Origin: Chitinophaga agri | Lineage (GTDB): Bacteria > Bacteroidota > Bacteroidia > Chitinophagales > Chitinophagaceae | Direction: 5' to 3' | Length of the DNA: 64,000 nt | Assembly (NCBI RefSeq): GCF_010093065.1 | Contig: NZ_CP048113.1 | Span: forward strand, 5,784,001-5,848,000 | Shown: piece after piece, positions 23,214 through 32,248 of the stretch | Layout: each line of letters opens with the position of its first letter | How positions within the stretch are numbered: the stretch's first letter is position 1 | Made by a program: the position numbers and the translations under genes | The notes under the pieces: model-generated | Seen by the model: only the letters and a program-made list of their open reading frames with translations | Databases searched by the model: none | Told to the model about the DNA's origin: nothing

Positions 23214-24428
23214 ATGAAAGAGAAAGTGTCAGTTACGGATACGGGGATCCAATCTTCCGGCCTCCCGAAAGACTACATGGAGGCTGTGGCGGAATATATC
23301 TGGAACGGCTTTGATGCAGCCGCGTCTATGATAGATATACATTTTGAATCTAATGAGATCGATACTATTCATAATTTATCCATAACTGATAATGGTTCCG
23401 GTATAGACTATGAGCTTTTAAAAGAAACTTTCGGCCATTTTAATGATTCCATTAAAAAGGCCTCTTTTCAGAAATCATCTTCCTTCATTAAGGGGAACAA
23501 GGGCCGTGGGCGTTTTTCTTTCTCCGCATTCAGTGGAAAAGCTGTCTGGCATACTGTGTATAGGAACAGTCATACAGGCAATATAATGGAATATGGGATT
23601 ACCATCACCGGTAATTCGAAAGACTTCTACGAGCCGGAAGGCATGAAGAAAACAGTCAAAAAGTCAACAGGTACAACGGTCACTTTTTACGATCTTTTTG
23701 AGGTCTCCGGATTCTCTTTCCAGTCCGATGAATTTAAGAGCTTCCTCATCCGGGAATTTGGCTGGTTCCTGATGCTGAACAGAGAGAAGGACTATCAGAT
23801 CCGTATCAATGGTATAGCACTGGATTATACCGAAGCTATTGCTGAAAATGATACGACTACCCTTCACCTGAAAGATGCGGACGGTACGGACTACTATTTC
23901 AGGGTGACCTTTGTAAGGTGGGCAGAAAGGATAGGAGATAAGTTCTTCTTTTATTTCCTTAACTCCGGGCAGTCAGAGGTATTTAAGGAACTGACATCTT
24001 TCAACAATAATGCGATCGGCTTCTATCATAGTGTATACGTAGAATCAAGGTATTTTGATGCATTCAATCCCGGTGATACAGAACTGACGCAGAATATGTT
24101 TGAGAGAACAAAACAGCATGCCGTGTTCCGTGAGCTAACAGAGCAGCTGCATATCGAAGTCCGGGATAAACAGAAAGCATTCCTGAAAGGAGAAGCCGCA
24201 GCCCGGCTACTGAATGTCTATGAAAAGAATGGCATCCTGCCGGACACCGGTAATAGAAAGGAGCTAAAGCGATTCCTGAAAACAATCTTCTCTGCGGAAC
24301 CCAGGCTATTCCAAAGCCTGAATAAAGAACAACAGCGGGTATATATAGGGATGATAGATATTTTATTGCAAGCCGGTAAAAAAGAAGAAATACAAACACT
24401 GATCAACCAGCAAACGGAAGTTAGCTGA
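23214..24428 (+). CDS. GHKL (MORC-like) ATPase, C-terminus possibly truncated
   Basis: 404 residues. The Bergerat ATP-binding fold is complete: VAEYIWNGFDAAAS (N31), ITDNGSGID (D59-G63) and GNKGRGRFSFSAF (about 94-106). The next domain (about 130-300) resembles the S5-like domain of MORC-type ATPases. After a helical stretch (LFQSLNKEQQRVYIGMIDIL) the protein stops. I recall related bacterial GHKL proteins continuing for several hundred residues, often with a nuclease domain, so the C-terminal effector may be missing here. It overlaps the convergent transporter gene by 8 bases. Such ATPases occur in defence systems; function here is inferred. Confidence 0.75.
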   Translation: MKEKVSVTDTGIQSSGLPKDYMEAVAEYIWNGFDAAASMIDIHFESNEIDTIHNLSITDNGSGIDYELLKETFGHFNDSIKKASFQKSSSFIKGNKGRGRFSFSAFSGKAVWHTVYRNSHTGNIMEYGITITGNSKDFYEPEGMKKTVKKSTGTTVTFYDLFEVSGFSFQSDEFKSFLIREFGWFLMLNREKDYQIRINGIALDYTEAIAENDTTTLHLKDADGTDYYFRVTFVRWAERIGDKFFFYFLNSGQSEVFKELTSFNNNAIGFYHSVYVESRYFDAFNPGDTELTQNMFERTKQHAVFRELTEQLHIEVRDKQKAFLKGEAAARLLNVYEKNGILPDTGNRKELKRFLKTIFSAEPRLFQSLNKEQQRVYIGMIDILLQAGKKEEIQTLINQQTEVS

Positions 24429-25104
24429 TCAGTTTAGCGATCGTGTAAGCAGCCGCTGCCGCGAGGATACCGGTAAAGGCCACTTTTAGTGTACCTTTGA
24501 GCAGTGGTTGCGCTGTTACCCGGGATTTGAAATAACCGAATACCACAAGTGCGAGGATCGTAATGATACAAGACCAGTAAAACCCAAGCTGGTTATCAGT
24601 AAAGATGAGATAGGGCGCCAATGGTATCACCCCGCCTGCCATGTAAGCCAGTGCAATGGTAATAGCAGATTGATAAGCCCTGTTTTTATCTGGTTTATCC
24701 AGTCCCAGCTCAAAGCGCATCATGAAATCAACCCATTTATCCTTATCCTGACTGATCTGTGCTGTCACCTGCCTGCTTAGTGCCGCATCTACACCCATTG
24801 ACATAAATATCTCCTCCACTTCTTTTCGTTCGATATCAGGCACTTTTTCTATCTCATCATATTCCCGCTTCAGCTCCGCATCATAGTGCTCTATTTCGGT
24901 CTGTCCCGCGAGGAACCCACCTAATCCCATAGAAATACAGCCAGCAGCTATTTCGGATAATCCGGATACAATGATCAGGTGATTCGTATCCAGCACTCCA
25001 CTCAGGCCAGCAGTGAGGGCAAAAGGCACTGTCAGTCCGTCAGACATACCAATGATAATATCCCTCACAATATTTGAACTGGTAACGTGTGTTTCCTGAT
25101 GCAT
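24421..25104 (-). CDS. VIT1/CCC1 family transporter-like membrane protein
   Basis: 227 residues. The N-terminus shows the VIT1/CCC1 signature DIIIGMSDGLTVPFALTAG and SEIAAGCISMGLGGFLAGQTE; the middle has the acidic helical EYDEIEKVPDIERKEVEEIF, then membrane helices ending in VAFTGILAAAAAYTIAKLI. The family transports Fe2+ or Mn2+ into vacuoles or out of the cell. The gene follows the multi-pass membrane protein by 24 bases, so it is probably the last gene of the polyamine operon, and it overlaps the convergent ATPase gene by 8 bases. Confidence 0.88.
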   Translation of the reverse strand: MHQETHVTSSNIVRDIIIGMSDGLTVPFALTAGLSGVLDTNHLIIVSGLSEIAAGCISMGLGGFLAGQTEIEHYDAELKREYDEIEKVPDIERKEVEEIFMSMGVDAALSRQVTAQISQDKDKWVDFMMRFELGLDKPDKNRAYQSAITIALAYMAGGVIPLAPYLIFTDNQLGFYWSCIITILALVVFGYFKSRVTAQPLLKGTLKVAFTGILAAAAAYTIAKLIS

Positions 25105-25128
25105 AGATTTCTCTTTTATCTAAAAATA

Positions 25129-26202
25129 TTAAATTTCATTACTCCATTTAAACTCTTCTTTCTTGATCTTCCAGATGAAGCCGTCCAGAATATAGTGCGT
25201 GATCTGTGGCAATGCCAGCAGGGGAACGATAATATTAAGCAGCTGCTGACTCACATCTAAAGCAGGCAGATGCGCTGTGCCAAAAACTGTTGCATGTTCC
25301 TGCCATACGGTCATATCCCAGAGGCCTTCTTCAATAAAGGCAAACAGGAATATCAGCAGCAAAAATATCACCACGCCGTAACGGCTGAATACCATTCGCA
25401 AAAAGGTACCGCTCTTCTGTGGGTCTTTATATTGTTTCTGACCATACAGCCAGATCAGAGCCATATAGGGAATACCATGACTTACTACATTCAACAGGGT
25501 GAAAGCCATGTCTCCGTTGAAGTATACAATACCAAAATACCAGGATAACAATGTGCCTGCTATCACCGCATTTTTCGGAATATTGAAGTGCCGTAGTGTA
25601 CGGGCATTATATATCTCTTTGGTAATGTAAACCGCTACAATTAAAAAATATACACCTCCCAATACATTCCGTAACGCAGCAGAGGGAAAGAATACAAAGT
25701 CATTCTCAACAAACCAGTTAAAATTACGTGGACCGCTAAGATGCCAATAAGCCATCGGGTATATAGCAGCCGTGTATACAGTGATCGTATCGATTAACTT
25801 ACTGATCCTGCTGGCGTTTTCCCGCCGGCTGTAAACACGCATAAAGCCATACTGCTGCCTGATAAAATGATAGACTGCGACATATGCCAATATACGCCAG
25901 AATAGTAAGCTACTCATTGAATAGACCACGATACCGCCAATAAAACTGAGTGCTGGTATGATCCACAGCAGGAACCGCTGGTTACTGAGCGCCTGCTTGT
26001 CAAAATATGTACGGTACAACGTGCTGTATACATGTGCTACGTCTACCAGCAGTACAAGTATCACCCATCCCGCGTCAGGCATGTTCCTGTCATTCTGAAA
26101 GAGGGAGGGGAAGAGCATGATTACCAGCAGACTGAAAAACGGAGGCAACAGTATAAATACACTGTCCGTCCATGGTTTGCCTATCCAGGGTTGTGTGTTC
26201 AT
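25129..26202 (-). CDS. Multi-pass membrane protein of unknown function in the polyamine operon
   Basis: 357 residues with about nine hydrophobic helices. Conserved-looking polar spots inside the membrane part include LLVDVAHVYSTLYRTYFD, YHFIRQQYGFMRVYSRRE and VSHGIPYMALIWLYG, with several histidines in helices that could bind haem or metal. No family recognised. It overlaps the start of the upstream FAD oxidoreductase gene by 4 bases, so the two proteins probably act together; one could be the membrane electron acceptor or anchor for the oxidase. That role is inference. Confidence 0.75.
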   Translation of the reverse strand: MNTQPWIGKPWTDSVFILLPPFFSLLVIMLFPSLFQNDRNMPDAGWVILVLLVDVAHVYSTLYRTYFDKQALSNQRFLLWIIPALSFIGGIVVYSMSSLLFWRILAYVAVYHFIRQQYGFMRVYSRRENASRISKLIDTITVYTAAIYPMAYWHLSGPRNFNWFVENDFVFFPSAALRNVLGGVYFLIVAVYITKEIYNARTLRHFNIPKNAVIAGTLLSWYFGIVYFNGDMAFTLLNVVSHGIPYMALIWLYGQKQYKDPQKSGTFLRMVFSRYGVVIFLLLIFLFAFIEEGLWDMTVWQEHATVFGTAHLPALDVSQQLLNIIVPLLALPQITHYILDGFIWKIKKEEFKWSNEI

Positions 26203-27809
26203 ATCTTACCGGATAATTGTGTCATCACTTTTTTAGCAGCGTTTAATCCCTGGTAAAAGGCCTCTTCAAAGAGACTGTTACCTGCCAGGTCAGTATGTGC
26301 GAAGTGTATACGGTCATTGACAGATGCGCCGAGCTCGTGCCTGATATTGCCATGAGCAAGGCCAGGTAGCGGCTTCACCATTGCATGCCCCCAGATCATT
26401 ATATTGACTTCTTCAATGGACTCTGCCACATCTGGATGCACTTTATTCAGGTCAGCGACGATCATTTTCACCCAGTCCGCATGTGTTCTTTCCAGCGCAG
26501 CTTTGCGTTCTTCTACCGGACTTTTATCAGTCAGTGGCAGGTAGTAGGTCAGATTCGTTTTTGTTTTAGCTTGTTCCACCTGTTGATGAGGTGCCTCAAC
26601 GTAGCCTAGAGAAGGACTGTTATACAGCACATTATCCCAACTGAGGGCATAGCCTGTACGTTCATCCAATTCTTCCGTGCAGATGTTGGCTACCATCCAT
26701 GGACTATATTGCAGATGCTCATGTACTTTACGGATGCGTGCGTCGTCCTGCAATATTCTTCCTGCTACAAACTGTGGTACAGCAAGTATACACTGGTCCG
26801 CATTTATTCTTTTCAGTCTGCTCTCTTTCACATCGAAGTAATCTATAGACAGTTTCCCGTTTTCTTCCTGTATGCGTGCCGCCAGCGCTTCATTCCGGAA
26901 GTAGGGTTGTATTTCTTTTTTCAGATGTCCGGCCAGCCAGCCATTACCTTCGGGCCAGGTCAGCACGTCATGATGTTCTGCATTCGTTCCTTTACCTTTT
27001 CTGCTGGCGAAGTATTGAATACCCACCCAGGCACTGATCTGGTCATAGGTGGTACCATAGTCATCACGCGTACAGTAATTTACATACCATTGCAAATAGG
27101 TAGAATCCCATCCCTGCTGGTTCAACCAGTCCTTCATGGTAATGTTATCCAATGCTGTGAATACCGGATCTTTGCTGGACTTATCCAGTGGTATAGTAAA
27201 AGCGTCCTTTCCGTCTGCACCTTTGGCCAGACGGAATGCCTGCATCTTATCAAGGAATTCCTGTATCTGTTTCTTTTCCGGATCGGGCACACCAAATACC
27301 GGTACTAACCCTTCCTGCCATTGCCCGTTGATATAAAGTCTTTCTTCAGGATCAAAGCAGATATGGTAGTCATTATAGGTAGGTAATGGAGCGTCGGGAG
27401 CACTGGTGATAACACCACATTCCCGCATGAAGTCCGCGTATTCGGTCAGGTCGTTATTGGGAATAGGCACATAGTGTGCACCCCAGGGATAACCGGAAAT
27501 ATCATTCTTTCCACAGGCAGCATTGCCCCCCATTTCTTTTTCAAGGTCCAGTATCACTATATCCGTAACACCCTGCCGATGCAGGTAACGGGCTGCTGAT
27601 AATCCGCTGATCCCACCGCCTATGATCACAACCGCATGTTCCGATGTGACTGCAGGCGCCGCAAATTTCTTGTCGCGTAACAGGTGTCCCGTATGTGAAC
27701 TGGCTCCTATCACACGGCCCTTTATAACCCGCTGCTGCTGGCAGGCCGGTAAAAAACTGCTCACTACCGTGAGTCCTGCTATAGATTGTATAAATGATCT
27801 TCTCCGCAT
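26199..27809 (-). CDS. FAD-dependent amine oxidase-like oxidoreductase, Tat lipoprotein
   Basis: 536 residues. The start MRRRSFIQSIAGLTVVSSFL (split before PAC) combines a twin-arginine motif and a lipobox (LPAC), predicting export folded with cofactor and lipid anchoring. VVIIGGGISGLSAARYL is the FAD-binding GxGxxG, followed by EKEMGGNAACG; the C-terminus has a second FAD contact (GNSLFEEAFYQGLNAAK). It resembles flavin amine oxidases. In an operon with SpeD and a spermidine synthase-like gene, a polyamine or related amine is a plausible substrate. Spacing is 3 bases after the upstream gene and a 4-base overlap with the next. Confidence 0.85.
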   Translation of the reverse strand: MRRRSFIQSIAGLTVVSSFLPACQQQRVIKGRVIGASSHTGHLLRDKKFAAPAVTSEHAVVIIGGGISGLSAARYLHRQGVTDIVILDLEKEMGGNAACGKNDISGYPWGAHYVPIPNNDLTEYADFMRECGVITSAPDAPLPTYNDYHICFDPEERLYINGQWQEGLVPVFGVPDPEKKQIQEFLDKMQAFRLAKGADGKDAFTIPLDKSSKDPVFTALDNITMKDWLNQQGWDSTYLQWYVNYCTRDDYGTTYDQISAWVGIQYFASRKGKGTNAEHHDVLTWPEGNGWLAGHLKKEIQPYFRNEALAARIQEENGKLSIDYFDVKESRLKRINADQCILAVPQFVAGRILQDDARIRKVHEHLQYSPWMVANICTEELDERTGYALSWDNVLYNSPSLGYVEAPHQQVEQAKTKTNLTYYLPLTDKSPVEERKAALERTHADWVKMIVADLNKVHPDVAESIEEVNIMIWGHAMVKPLPGLAHGNIRHELGASVNDRIHFAHTDLAGNSLFEEAFYQGLNAAKKVMTQLSGKI

Positions 27810-27812
27810 CTC

Positions 27813-29339
27813 TCAACGTTCAAGATATTTTCCCCACTCTTCTTCAAAGTATTTAACCAGTGCCTGGTTATTAAGCTTATTAATATCGAGCAACTGATGT
27901 GCTTTCATATCTTCAGGAAAGGTCAGCATCTGTTGCAGCGTAGTAGGATTAAGATATTTCAGGGGAGCCGGAATATGGCTGAACCATTGGTGAGGTTTTT
28001 CGGGAGTCGCCATAATGTATCCCCATTCACCGAAGGAAGGAACATAGTTATGGTAAGCGATAGTATGTAAGCCTACTGCTCTCAGCGTAGTATCTACACA
28101 CCAGAAACTTTTAGGGGCAACATATGGAGAGGTACTCTGGATAACGGCAATACCATCAGGACGCAATGCATGCTTCAGTAGCTGATAGAAAGAAGTACTG
28201 TATAACTTTCCTATGGAGAAATTTGAAGGATCCGGAAAGTCAACGACGATCGCATCAAATTTTGTCTTGTTATTGCGTAGCCAGGTAAAGGCATCTGCAT
28301 TCCTGACATGTACTTTCGGGTTCAGCAGGGAAGAATCGTTTAACATGGTCAGCATACGCTGCCTGGAGAAAAGCCGGGTCATGGCAGGGTCAAGATCAAC
28401 CAGGGTGACCTGCTTAACCGATGGATATTTCAGTATCTCCCTTACAGCCAGTCCATCTCCGCCTCCCAGTACCAATACCTGCTCAGGGTTACTGAGCGAA
28501 GAAAAGGTGGGATGTACCAATGCCTCGTGGTACCGGTATTCGTCTGCGGTGCTGAACTGCAGGTTCCCGTTCAGGAAAAGCCGGAGCTCATGTTTGTTCT
28601 TGGTAATAACGATTCGCTGATATGGTGTGGAAGTTGAATACACCACATTGTCGTCATAGGTCATCGCTTCACTGTAGCTCATGATCTTTTCAGAAAAAAA
28701 GAAGCATACGATTTGCGCAATTAGCAGCAGGATAGCCGTGATCTTAAGCATTCCACCCTGGCGTATCTCTTTAGAAAATTTATAAGCCAGGTACCAGCCT
28801 ACGCCTACATTCAGAATGCCAAAGAACAGAGAGGTCCTGATCAGTCCGAGGTGAGGTACGAGCAATAGCGGGAATATCAGTGAGGCCAGCAGGGCGCCGA
28901 TGTAATCAAAGGTAAATACCCGGCTAACAAGTTCCTTAAATTCAACTTTATTCTCCAGGATACGCATGAGCAGTGGTATCTCCAGTCCCACCAGTACGCC
29001 CGTGATCAGTACGATGGCATACAGGATGATCCGGAAGGACGCTGCCAGCGGAAATACAATGAATAGCAGGGCGGAACTGAACCCTCCCACCAGTCCTACC
29101 AGCAATTCTATCCTGATGAACCACGCCAGCAGGTTTTTGCTGAAGTACTTTGACAGGAAGGAACCTATTCCCATGGAAAACAGGTACACACCGATAATAG
29201 TACTGAACTGTGTAATACTGTCACCAAGCAGGTAAGATGCCAGGGTGCCTGCTACCAGTTCATAAATCAATCCACAGGTGGCAATAACAAATACTGCCGT
29301 CAATAGCAGCCACTGTGCGCTGTTCTCTTTTCTAGACAT
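27813..29339 (-). CDS. Membrane-bound spermidine synthase-like aminopropyltransferase
   Basis: 508 residues. The first 210 are about seven membrane helices (starting LLLTAVFVIATCGLIYELVA). The rest is a spermidine synthase domain: VLVLGGGDGLAVREILKY (SAM site), VTLVDLDPAM, and IVVDFPDPSNFSIGKLYS, which corresponds to the D-x-x-D-P aminopropyl-transfer motif. It is expected to transfer an aminopropyl group from decarboxylated SAM, supplied by the SpeD-type enzyme of the same operon, to an amine. The membrane fusion suggests the acceptor or product is handled at the membrane. Gap to the DUF350 gene 12 bases. Confidence 0.88.
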   Translation of the reverse strand: MSRKENSAQWLLLTAVFVIATCGLIYELVAGTLASYLLGDSITQFSTIIGVYLFSMGIGSFLSKYFSKNLLAWFIRIELLVGLVGGFSSALLFIVFPLAASFRIILYAIVLITGVLVGLEIPLLMRILENKVEFKELVSRVFTFDYIGALLASLIFPLLLVPHLGLIRTSLFFGILNVGVGWYLAYKFSKEIRQGGMLKITAILLLIAQIVCFFFSEKIMSYSEAMTYDDNVVYSTSTPYQRIVITKNKHELRLFLNGNLQFSTADEYRYHEALVHPTFSSLSNPEQVLVLGGGDGLAVREILKYPSVKQVTLVDLDPAMTRLFSRQRMLTMLNDSSLLNPKVHVRNADAFTWLRNNKTKFDAIVVDFPDPSNFSIGKLYSTSFYQLLKHALRPDGIAVIQSTSPYVAPKSFWCVDTTLRAVGLHTIAYHNYVPSFGEWGYIMATPEKPHQWFSHIPAPLKYLNPTTLQQMLTFPEDMKAHQLLDINKLNNQALVKYFEEEWGKYLER

Positions 29340-29351
29340 TGTTTCTTTTAC

Positions 29352-29555
29352 TTAATGAATAGCCGATGCAATGATGATTGCCATTGCCAGCATAAAGAAG
29401 CCGGCGAATACGGCTACCGCCATGTTCTGATTGTCCATGATCTCTTTACGGAGGTTGTGTCGCGGTGTGAGAATTTCAACAAGTACGAAGACAATTACAA
29501 GGATACCAATACCGATAAAGGAATACAGAATAGAGTTAGTAAGTGCGTTTTGCAT
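29352..29555 (-). CDS. DUF350 family small membrane protein
   Basis: 67 residues: two membrane helices, SILYSFIGIGILVIVFVLVEIL and MAVAVFAGFFMLAMAIIIASAI (split where long), joined by the charged loop LTPRHNLRKEIMDNQN. This is a single DUF350 unit, as in the YjfL type, which usually has two to three repeats. DUF350 proteins recur beside spermidine synthase-like, DUF4178 and PspA-type genes in envelope-stress neighbourhoods. The role is unknown; oligomerisation would be needed for a channel. The gene lies between the small-linker-protein gene (19 bases) and the spermidine synthase gene (12 bases). Confidence 0.85.
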   Translation of the reverse strand: MQNALTNSILYSFIGIGILVIVFVLVEILTPRHNLRKEIMDNQNMAVAVFAGFFMLAMAIIIASAIH

Positions 29556-29573
29556 ATTAAGTGGTTTGATAGA

Positions 29574-29867
29574 TTATTTATGATAACCGCGTTGACCGGA
29601 AGGATTCCATTGTTCCTGTCCGGAGTTAGAAAAGAGGCGCATTCCACGCCTGTCTGAGTACATCAGCAGACCGCCCAGGAATACAACAATGAGAATGAAC
29701 CAGCGGAACGGATGAAACACGGATTCTTCCTTAAAAGGATTGAATCTGCTCATATCGTTCAGCATGTTAAACCGACCACCGTCGCCCTGCTGGCTAGCCT
29801 GCCTGCTGTCCTTCGACAGATTGAACCTTTCAAAAGGTTTATTGTCGTCTAAGTTATTCTGATCCAT
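29574..29867 (-). CDS. Small single-helix membrane protein in the polyamine operon
   Basis: 97 residues from the ATG at 29867 (MDQNNLDDNKPFERFNL). The annotated longer version would add 43 residues read through the end of the DUF4178 gene. A hydrophilic N-terminal half with repeated N/R/F-rich segments (SRFNPFKEESVFHPF) is followed by one helix (FILIVVFLGGLLMYS) and a short basic tail. No family recognised. Overlap of 14 bases with the DUF4178 gene suggests coupling and a shared complex. Confidence 0.6.
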   Translation of the reverse strand: MDQNNLDDNKPFERFNLSKDSRQASQQGDGGRFNMLNDMSRFNPFKEESVFHPFRWFILIVVFLGGLLMYSDRRGMRLFSNSGQEQWNPSGQRGYHK

Positions 29868-31800
29868 AATTGAATTTTGAGTAATCACTATTTGCCCAGC
29901 GCTTCTTTTCACTGTAATAGGAGGTGATATATTTAAATATTGGCCATAATAACAACAGGCCAATACAAATAAACAGGTTACGCATACTGGTGGCACCAGC
30001 GTACGCCGTCACATGATAGGAGCCTACCGGATAAAATCCGCCTTCTCTGGTAGCTGTTAATTTTAACGTATAGTTACCACCGGGCACACTACTTAGATAC
30101 ATTTCTCCGTTCAGGTTACCTTCTGACCAACTTTCTCCGTCTTCCATACCGCTGTAATATTCGATGCCTTTGCTGACCGTGTATTCTGAACCATCGTCCT
30201 TATTAACGAGCGTGGCTTCTACTTCTACCCAGGTATTGTTAAGTGAGGAGTTAATGAGCAGTTTGACGGAACTGCTGCTTTGTTCCAGGCGTACATCTTC
30301 TATTACCGTTGTTTGTGTATTACTGGAATCAGCGAAATATATCTGTGTGTCGACAAGTTGTTTCTCGGTGGTGCTGCCTGTAGTGAAAAGATGTATCACG
30401 ATCAGTAGTCCGATAGCAATAAGTACATACTTCAGCATCTGTTTCAGGTTCACATACCCGTTCGGTTGTAATGTGCCGATACCCGTTGACATAGGCATTT
30501 TCACATTGTCGCTGAAGGTTGCGGCTATGTCCCTGGCAGGTATATGATGCCCTTTGAACCACGCAATACCTTCTTCCGGACTCTGTTCCCTTGCCCACAT
30601 AATGGGAGGGGATATAAACTCCCAGCACTGAACGCTGCCGTCATTGAATGGATTCGCAGCAAATTCGCCTACGGCTGATATAACATTATATGAATACTTG
30701 TTGAACAGATCGTAGTCTTTTCCTTCATACCGGAATCCTTCGGTATACATATCAGTTGGTACTGGCGTCTTTCCATGTTCTCTCAGGTAGATCCAGTGGC
30801 CCTCAAATTCACTCAGAAAAGCGTATCCTTCTGTTTCATGGAATAAGGTATATTCCGTCCAGCGGGCTTTATACTGATTACGTTCCTCCTTCATGATATA
30901 TCCGAGTACCTTATAAGGAATACCCTTGATCGTACCCACTGATCCCAGTTTGATCACCGGCTTTGGTGTCATGATATTGTGGCCGGCAACTTTTGAGAAG
31001 TTGTTTCCATTCTTATATGCATACCTGGTGCCGCAATGGGAGCATGCTACGCTCTGTGCGTAAGGAAAGGAGACGATATGTATACCCTTGCCACATGTAC
31101 AGTTAAGCATCACACCACGGTTTTCATAGGTGCGTGTATGCGTAAGTGCCAGGGAAGTGAAATCGGTATAATGGACTTCGAATGCAGGTCTTACCTGCGG
31201 CCAGTATTCTATAATATGTACAACCTGTCCATTAGGGCTGGAGAAGTCATATGTGATAAAGGTATTGCCACATTCCGGTATATACAGTTCTCCTTCTACA
31301 TCCCATTTTTTACAATGGTTCTTTCGCAGCAGCATGTACGTCTGCCCATAGAACTGTTTATTATGTCCGGTAGCCAGGTTTTTAATAACGTCGCCGGTAA
31401 GTTCCGCAGGCGGCTCTTTGGGCAGGTAGATGGCATACATCCCATATCCCTCTACGAGATAGCCGCCAAGACTCTCCTCCTGGAAGATGATCGTCCAGTA
31501 GCTGACCAGTGTTTCTTCCTGCCATACCCTGAAGCGGCCCGTAACCGTAAATTTCTTTCCCTTCCATTGTCCTGCAGTACCTGGTGCAATGACAGTAGCG
31601 TTATCTGCAGCTACGATGGTCGGGAATGGCCTTGGCAGGAATGTACCGTTATTCATTCTGTTAATAACAGTACCGCATACACATTCCTTTACGGTTGTGT
31701 ACGGAGAGGTAAAGTTAACCGCACGGCTACAGTTAGGGCATTGATAGATCGATGAATGCACAGTAATAGGTTTAGCGTTTGAGGTATTGTTCCTGTTCAA
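29854..31800 (-). CDS. DUF4178 protein with zinc-ribbons and two membrane helices
   Basis: 648 residues. A CxxC zinc-ribbon begins the protein (C21, C24, C40, C42), and a second one (LNCTCGKG ... CSHCGTRY) begins the next unit; each is followed by a beta-rich DUF4178 domain, so there are two tandem copies. A helix YVLIAIGLLIVIHLF near residue 450, an extracytoplasmic beta region, then a second helix FICIGLLLLWPIF end it. The 29-base overlap with speD and 14-base overlap with the next gene show tight coupling. DUF4178 is linked in the literature with polyamine and envelope-stress genes; its biochemistry is not known. Confidence 0.8.
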   Translation of the reverse strand: MNRNNTSNAKPITVHSSIYQCPNCSRAVNFTSPYTTVKECVCGTVINRMNNGTFLPRPFPTIVAADNATVIAPGTAGQWKGKKFTVTGRFRVWQEETLVSYWTIIFQEESLGGYLVEGYGMYAIYLPKEPPAELTGDVIKNLATGHNKQFYGQTYMLLRKNHCKKWDVEGELYIPECGNTFITYDFSSPNGQVVHIIEYWPQVRPAFEVHYTDFTSLALTHTRTYENRGVMLNCTCGKGIHIVSFPYAQSVACSHCGTRYAYKNGNNFSKVAGHNIMTPKPVIKLGSVGTIKGIPYKVLGYIMKEERNQYKARWTEYTLFHETEGYAFLSEFEGHWIYLREHGKTPVPTDMYTEGFRYEGKDYDLFNKYSYNVISAVGEFAANPFNDGSVQCWEFISPPIMWAREQSPEEGIAWFKGHHIPARDIAATFSDNVKMPMSTGIGTLQPNGYVNLKQMLKYVLIAIGLLIVIHLFTTGSTTEKQLVDTQIYFADSSNTQTTVIEDVRLEQSSSSVKLLINSSLNNTWVEVEATLVNKDDGSEYTVSKGIEYYSGMEDGESWSEGNLNGEMYLSSVPGGNYTLKLTATREGGFYPVGSYHVTAYAGATSMRNLFICIGLLLLWPIFKYITSYYSEKKRWANSDYSKFNYGSE

Positions 31801-32125
31801 CAGTCGCGCTGAAATGCTCCTTAATAGCGCTGTAGATCTTATTTACTGTACCATCATTGTTCCGGAGATAATTACTCAGGTATATATCAACGTTAACTTT
31901 ACCATGCTCTGGCCAGGTATGTATGGAAAGATGACTTTCACTCAGACATACCACACCGGTATAACCGGCAGGGAGAAAATTATGATATACTTCCCCGAGC
32001 TTTTGCAGCTGGTGGGTCTCAATTAGGTTTTCTGTCAGCGTTCTGAATGCTTCAAAAGTGTTAAGTAGTTGATGCTCAGTGGTATGCAGGGTCGCAATCA
32101 AATGGGTTCCCTTGTTGTAGTGCAT
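31772..32125 (-). CDS. speH: Pyruvoyl-dependent S-adenosylmethionine decarboxylase proenzyme
   Basis: 117 residues, the class 1B (SpeH) size. The self-cleavage site is E63-S64 in LSESHLSIHTWPEHG, where Ser64 becomes the pyruvoyl group. It produces decarboxylated SAM, the aminopropyl donor for spermidine synthesis. It is the first gene of a leftward operon: DUF4178 overlaps it by 29 bases, and the membrane spermidine synthase-like gene follows three genes on. It is divergent from the YiaA-like gene with 123 bases between. No SpeA or SpeC gene for putrescine is in the window. Confidence 0.93.
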   Translation of the reverse strand: MHYNKGTHLIATLHTTEHQLLNTFEAFRTLTENLIETHQLQKLGEVYHNFLPAGYTGVVCLSESHLSIHTWPEHGKVNVDIYLSNYLRNNDGTVNKIYSAIKEHFSATVEQEQYLKR

Positions 32126-32212
32126 AAGTATCCTGGATAATTCACTGCCAAAATACGGAATCCTGACGATTTATACCTGAAAACCGCTATTCCCGGCATT
32201 TACATTTTGATC

Positions 32213-32220
32213 TACTTTTG
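32213..32220 (+). promoter_or_regulatory. Putative -7 element of the YiaA-like gene promoter
   Basis: TACTTTTG fits TAnnTTTG and ends 28 bases before the ATG of the next gene. No clear -33 element at the usual distance, so moderate confidence only. Confidence 0.4.
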
Positions 32221-32248
32221 AGTCCGTAATCAGTACACAACATCACAC

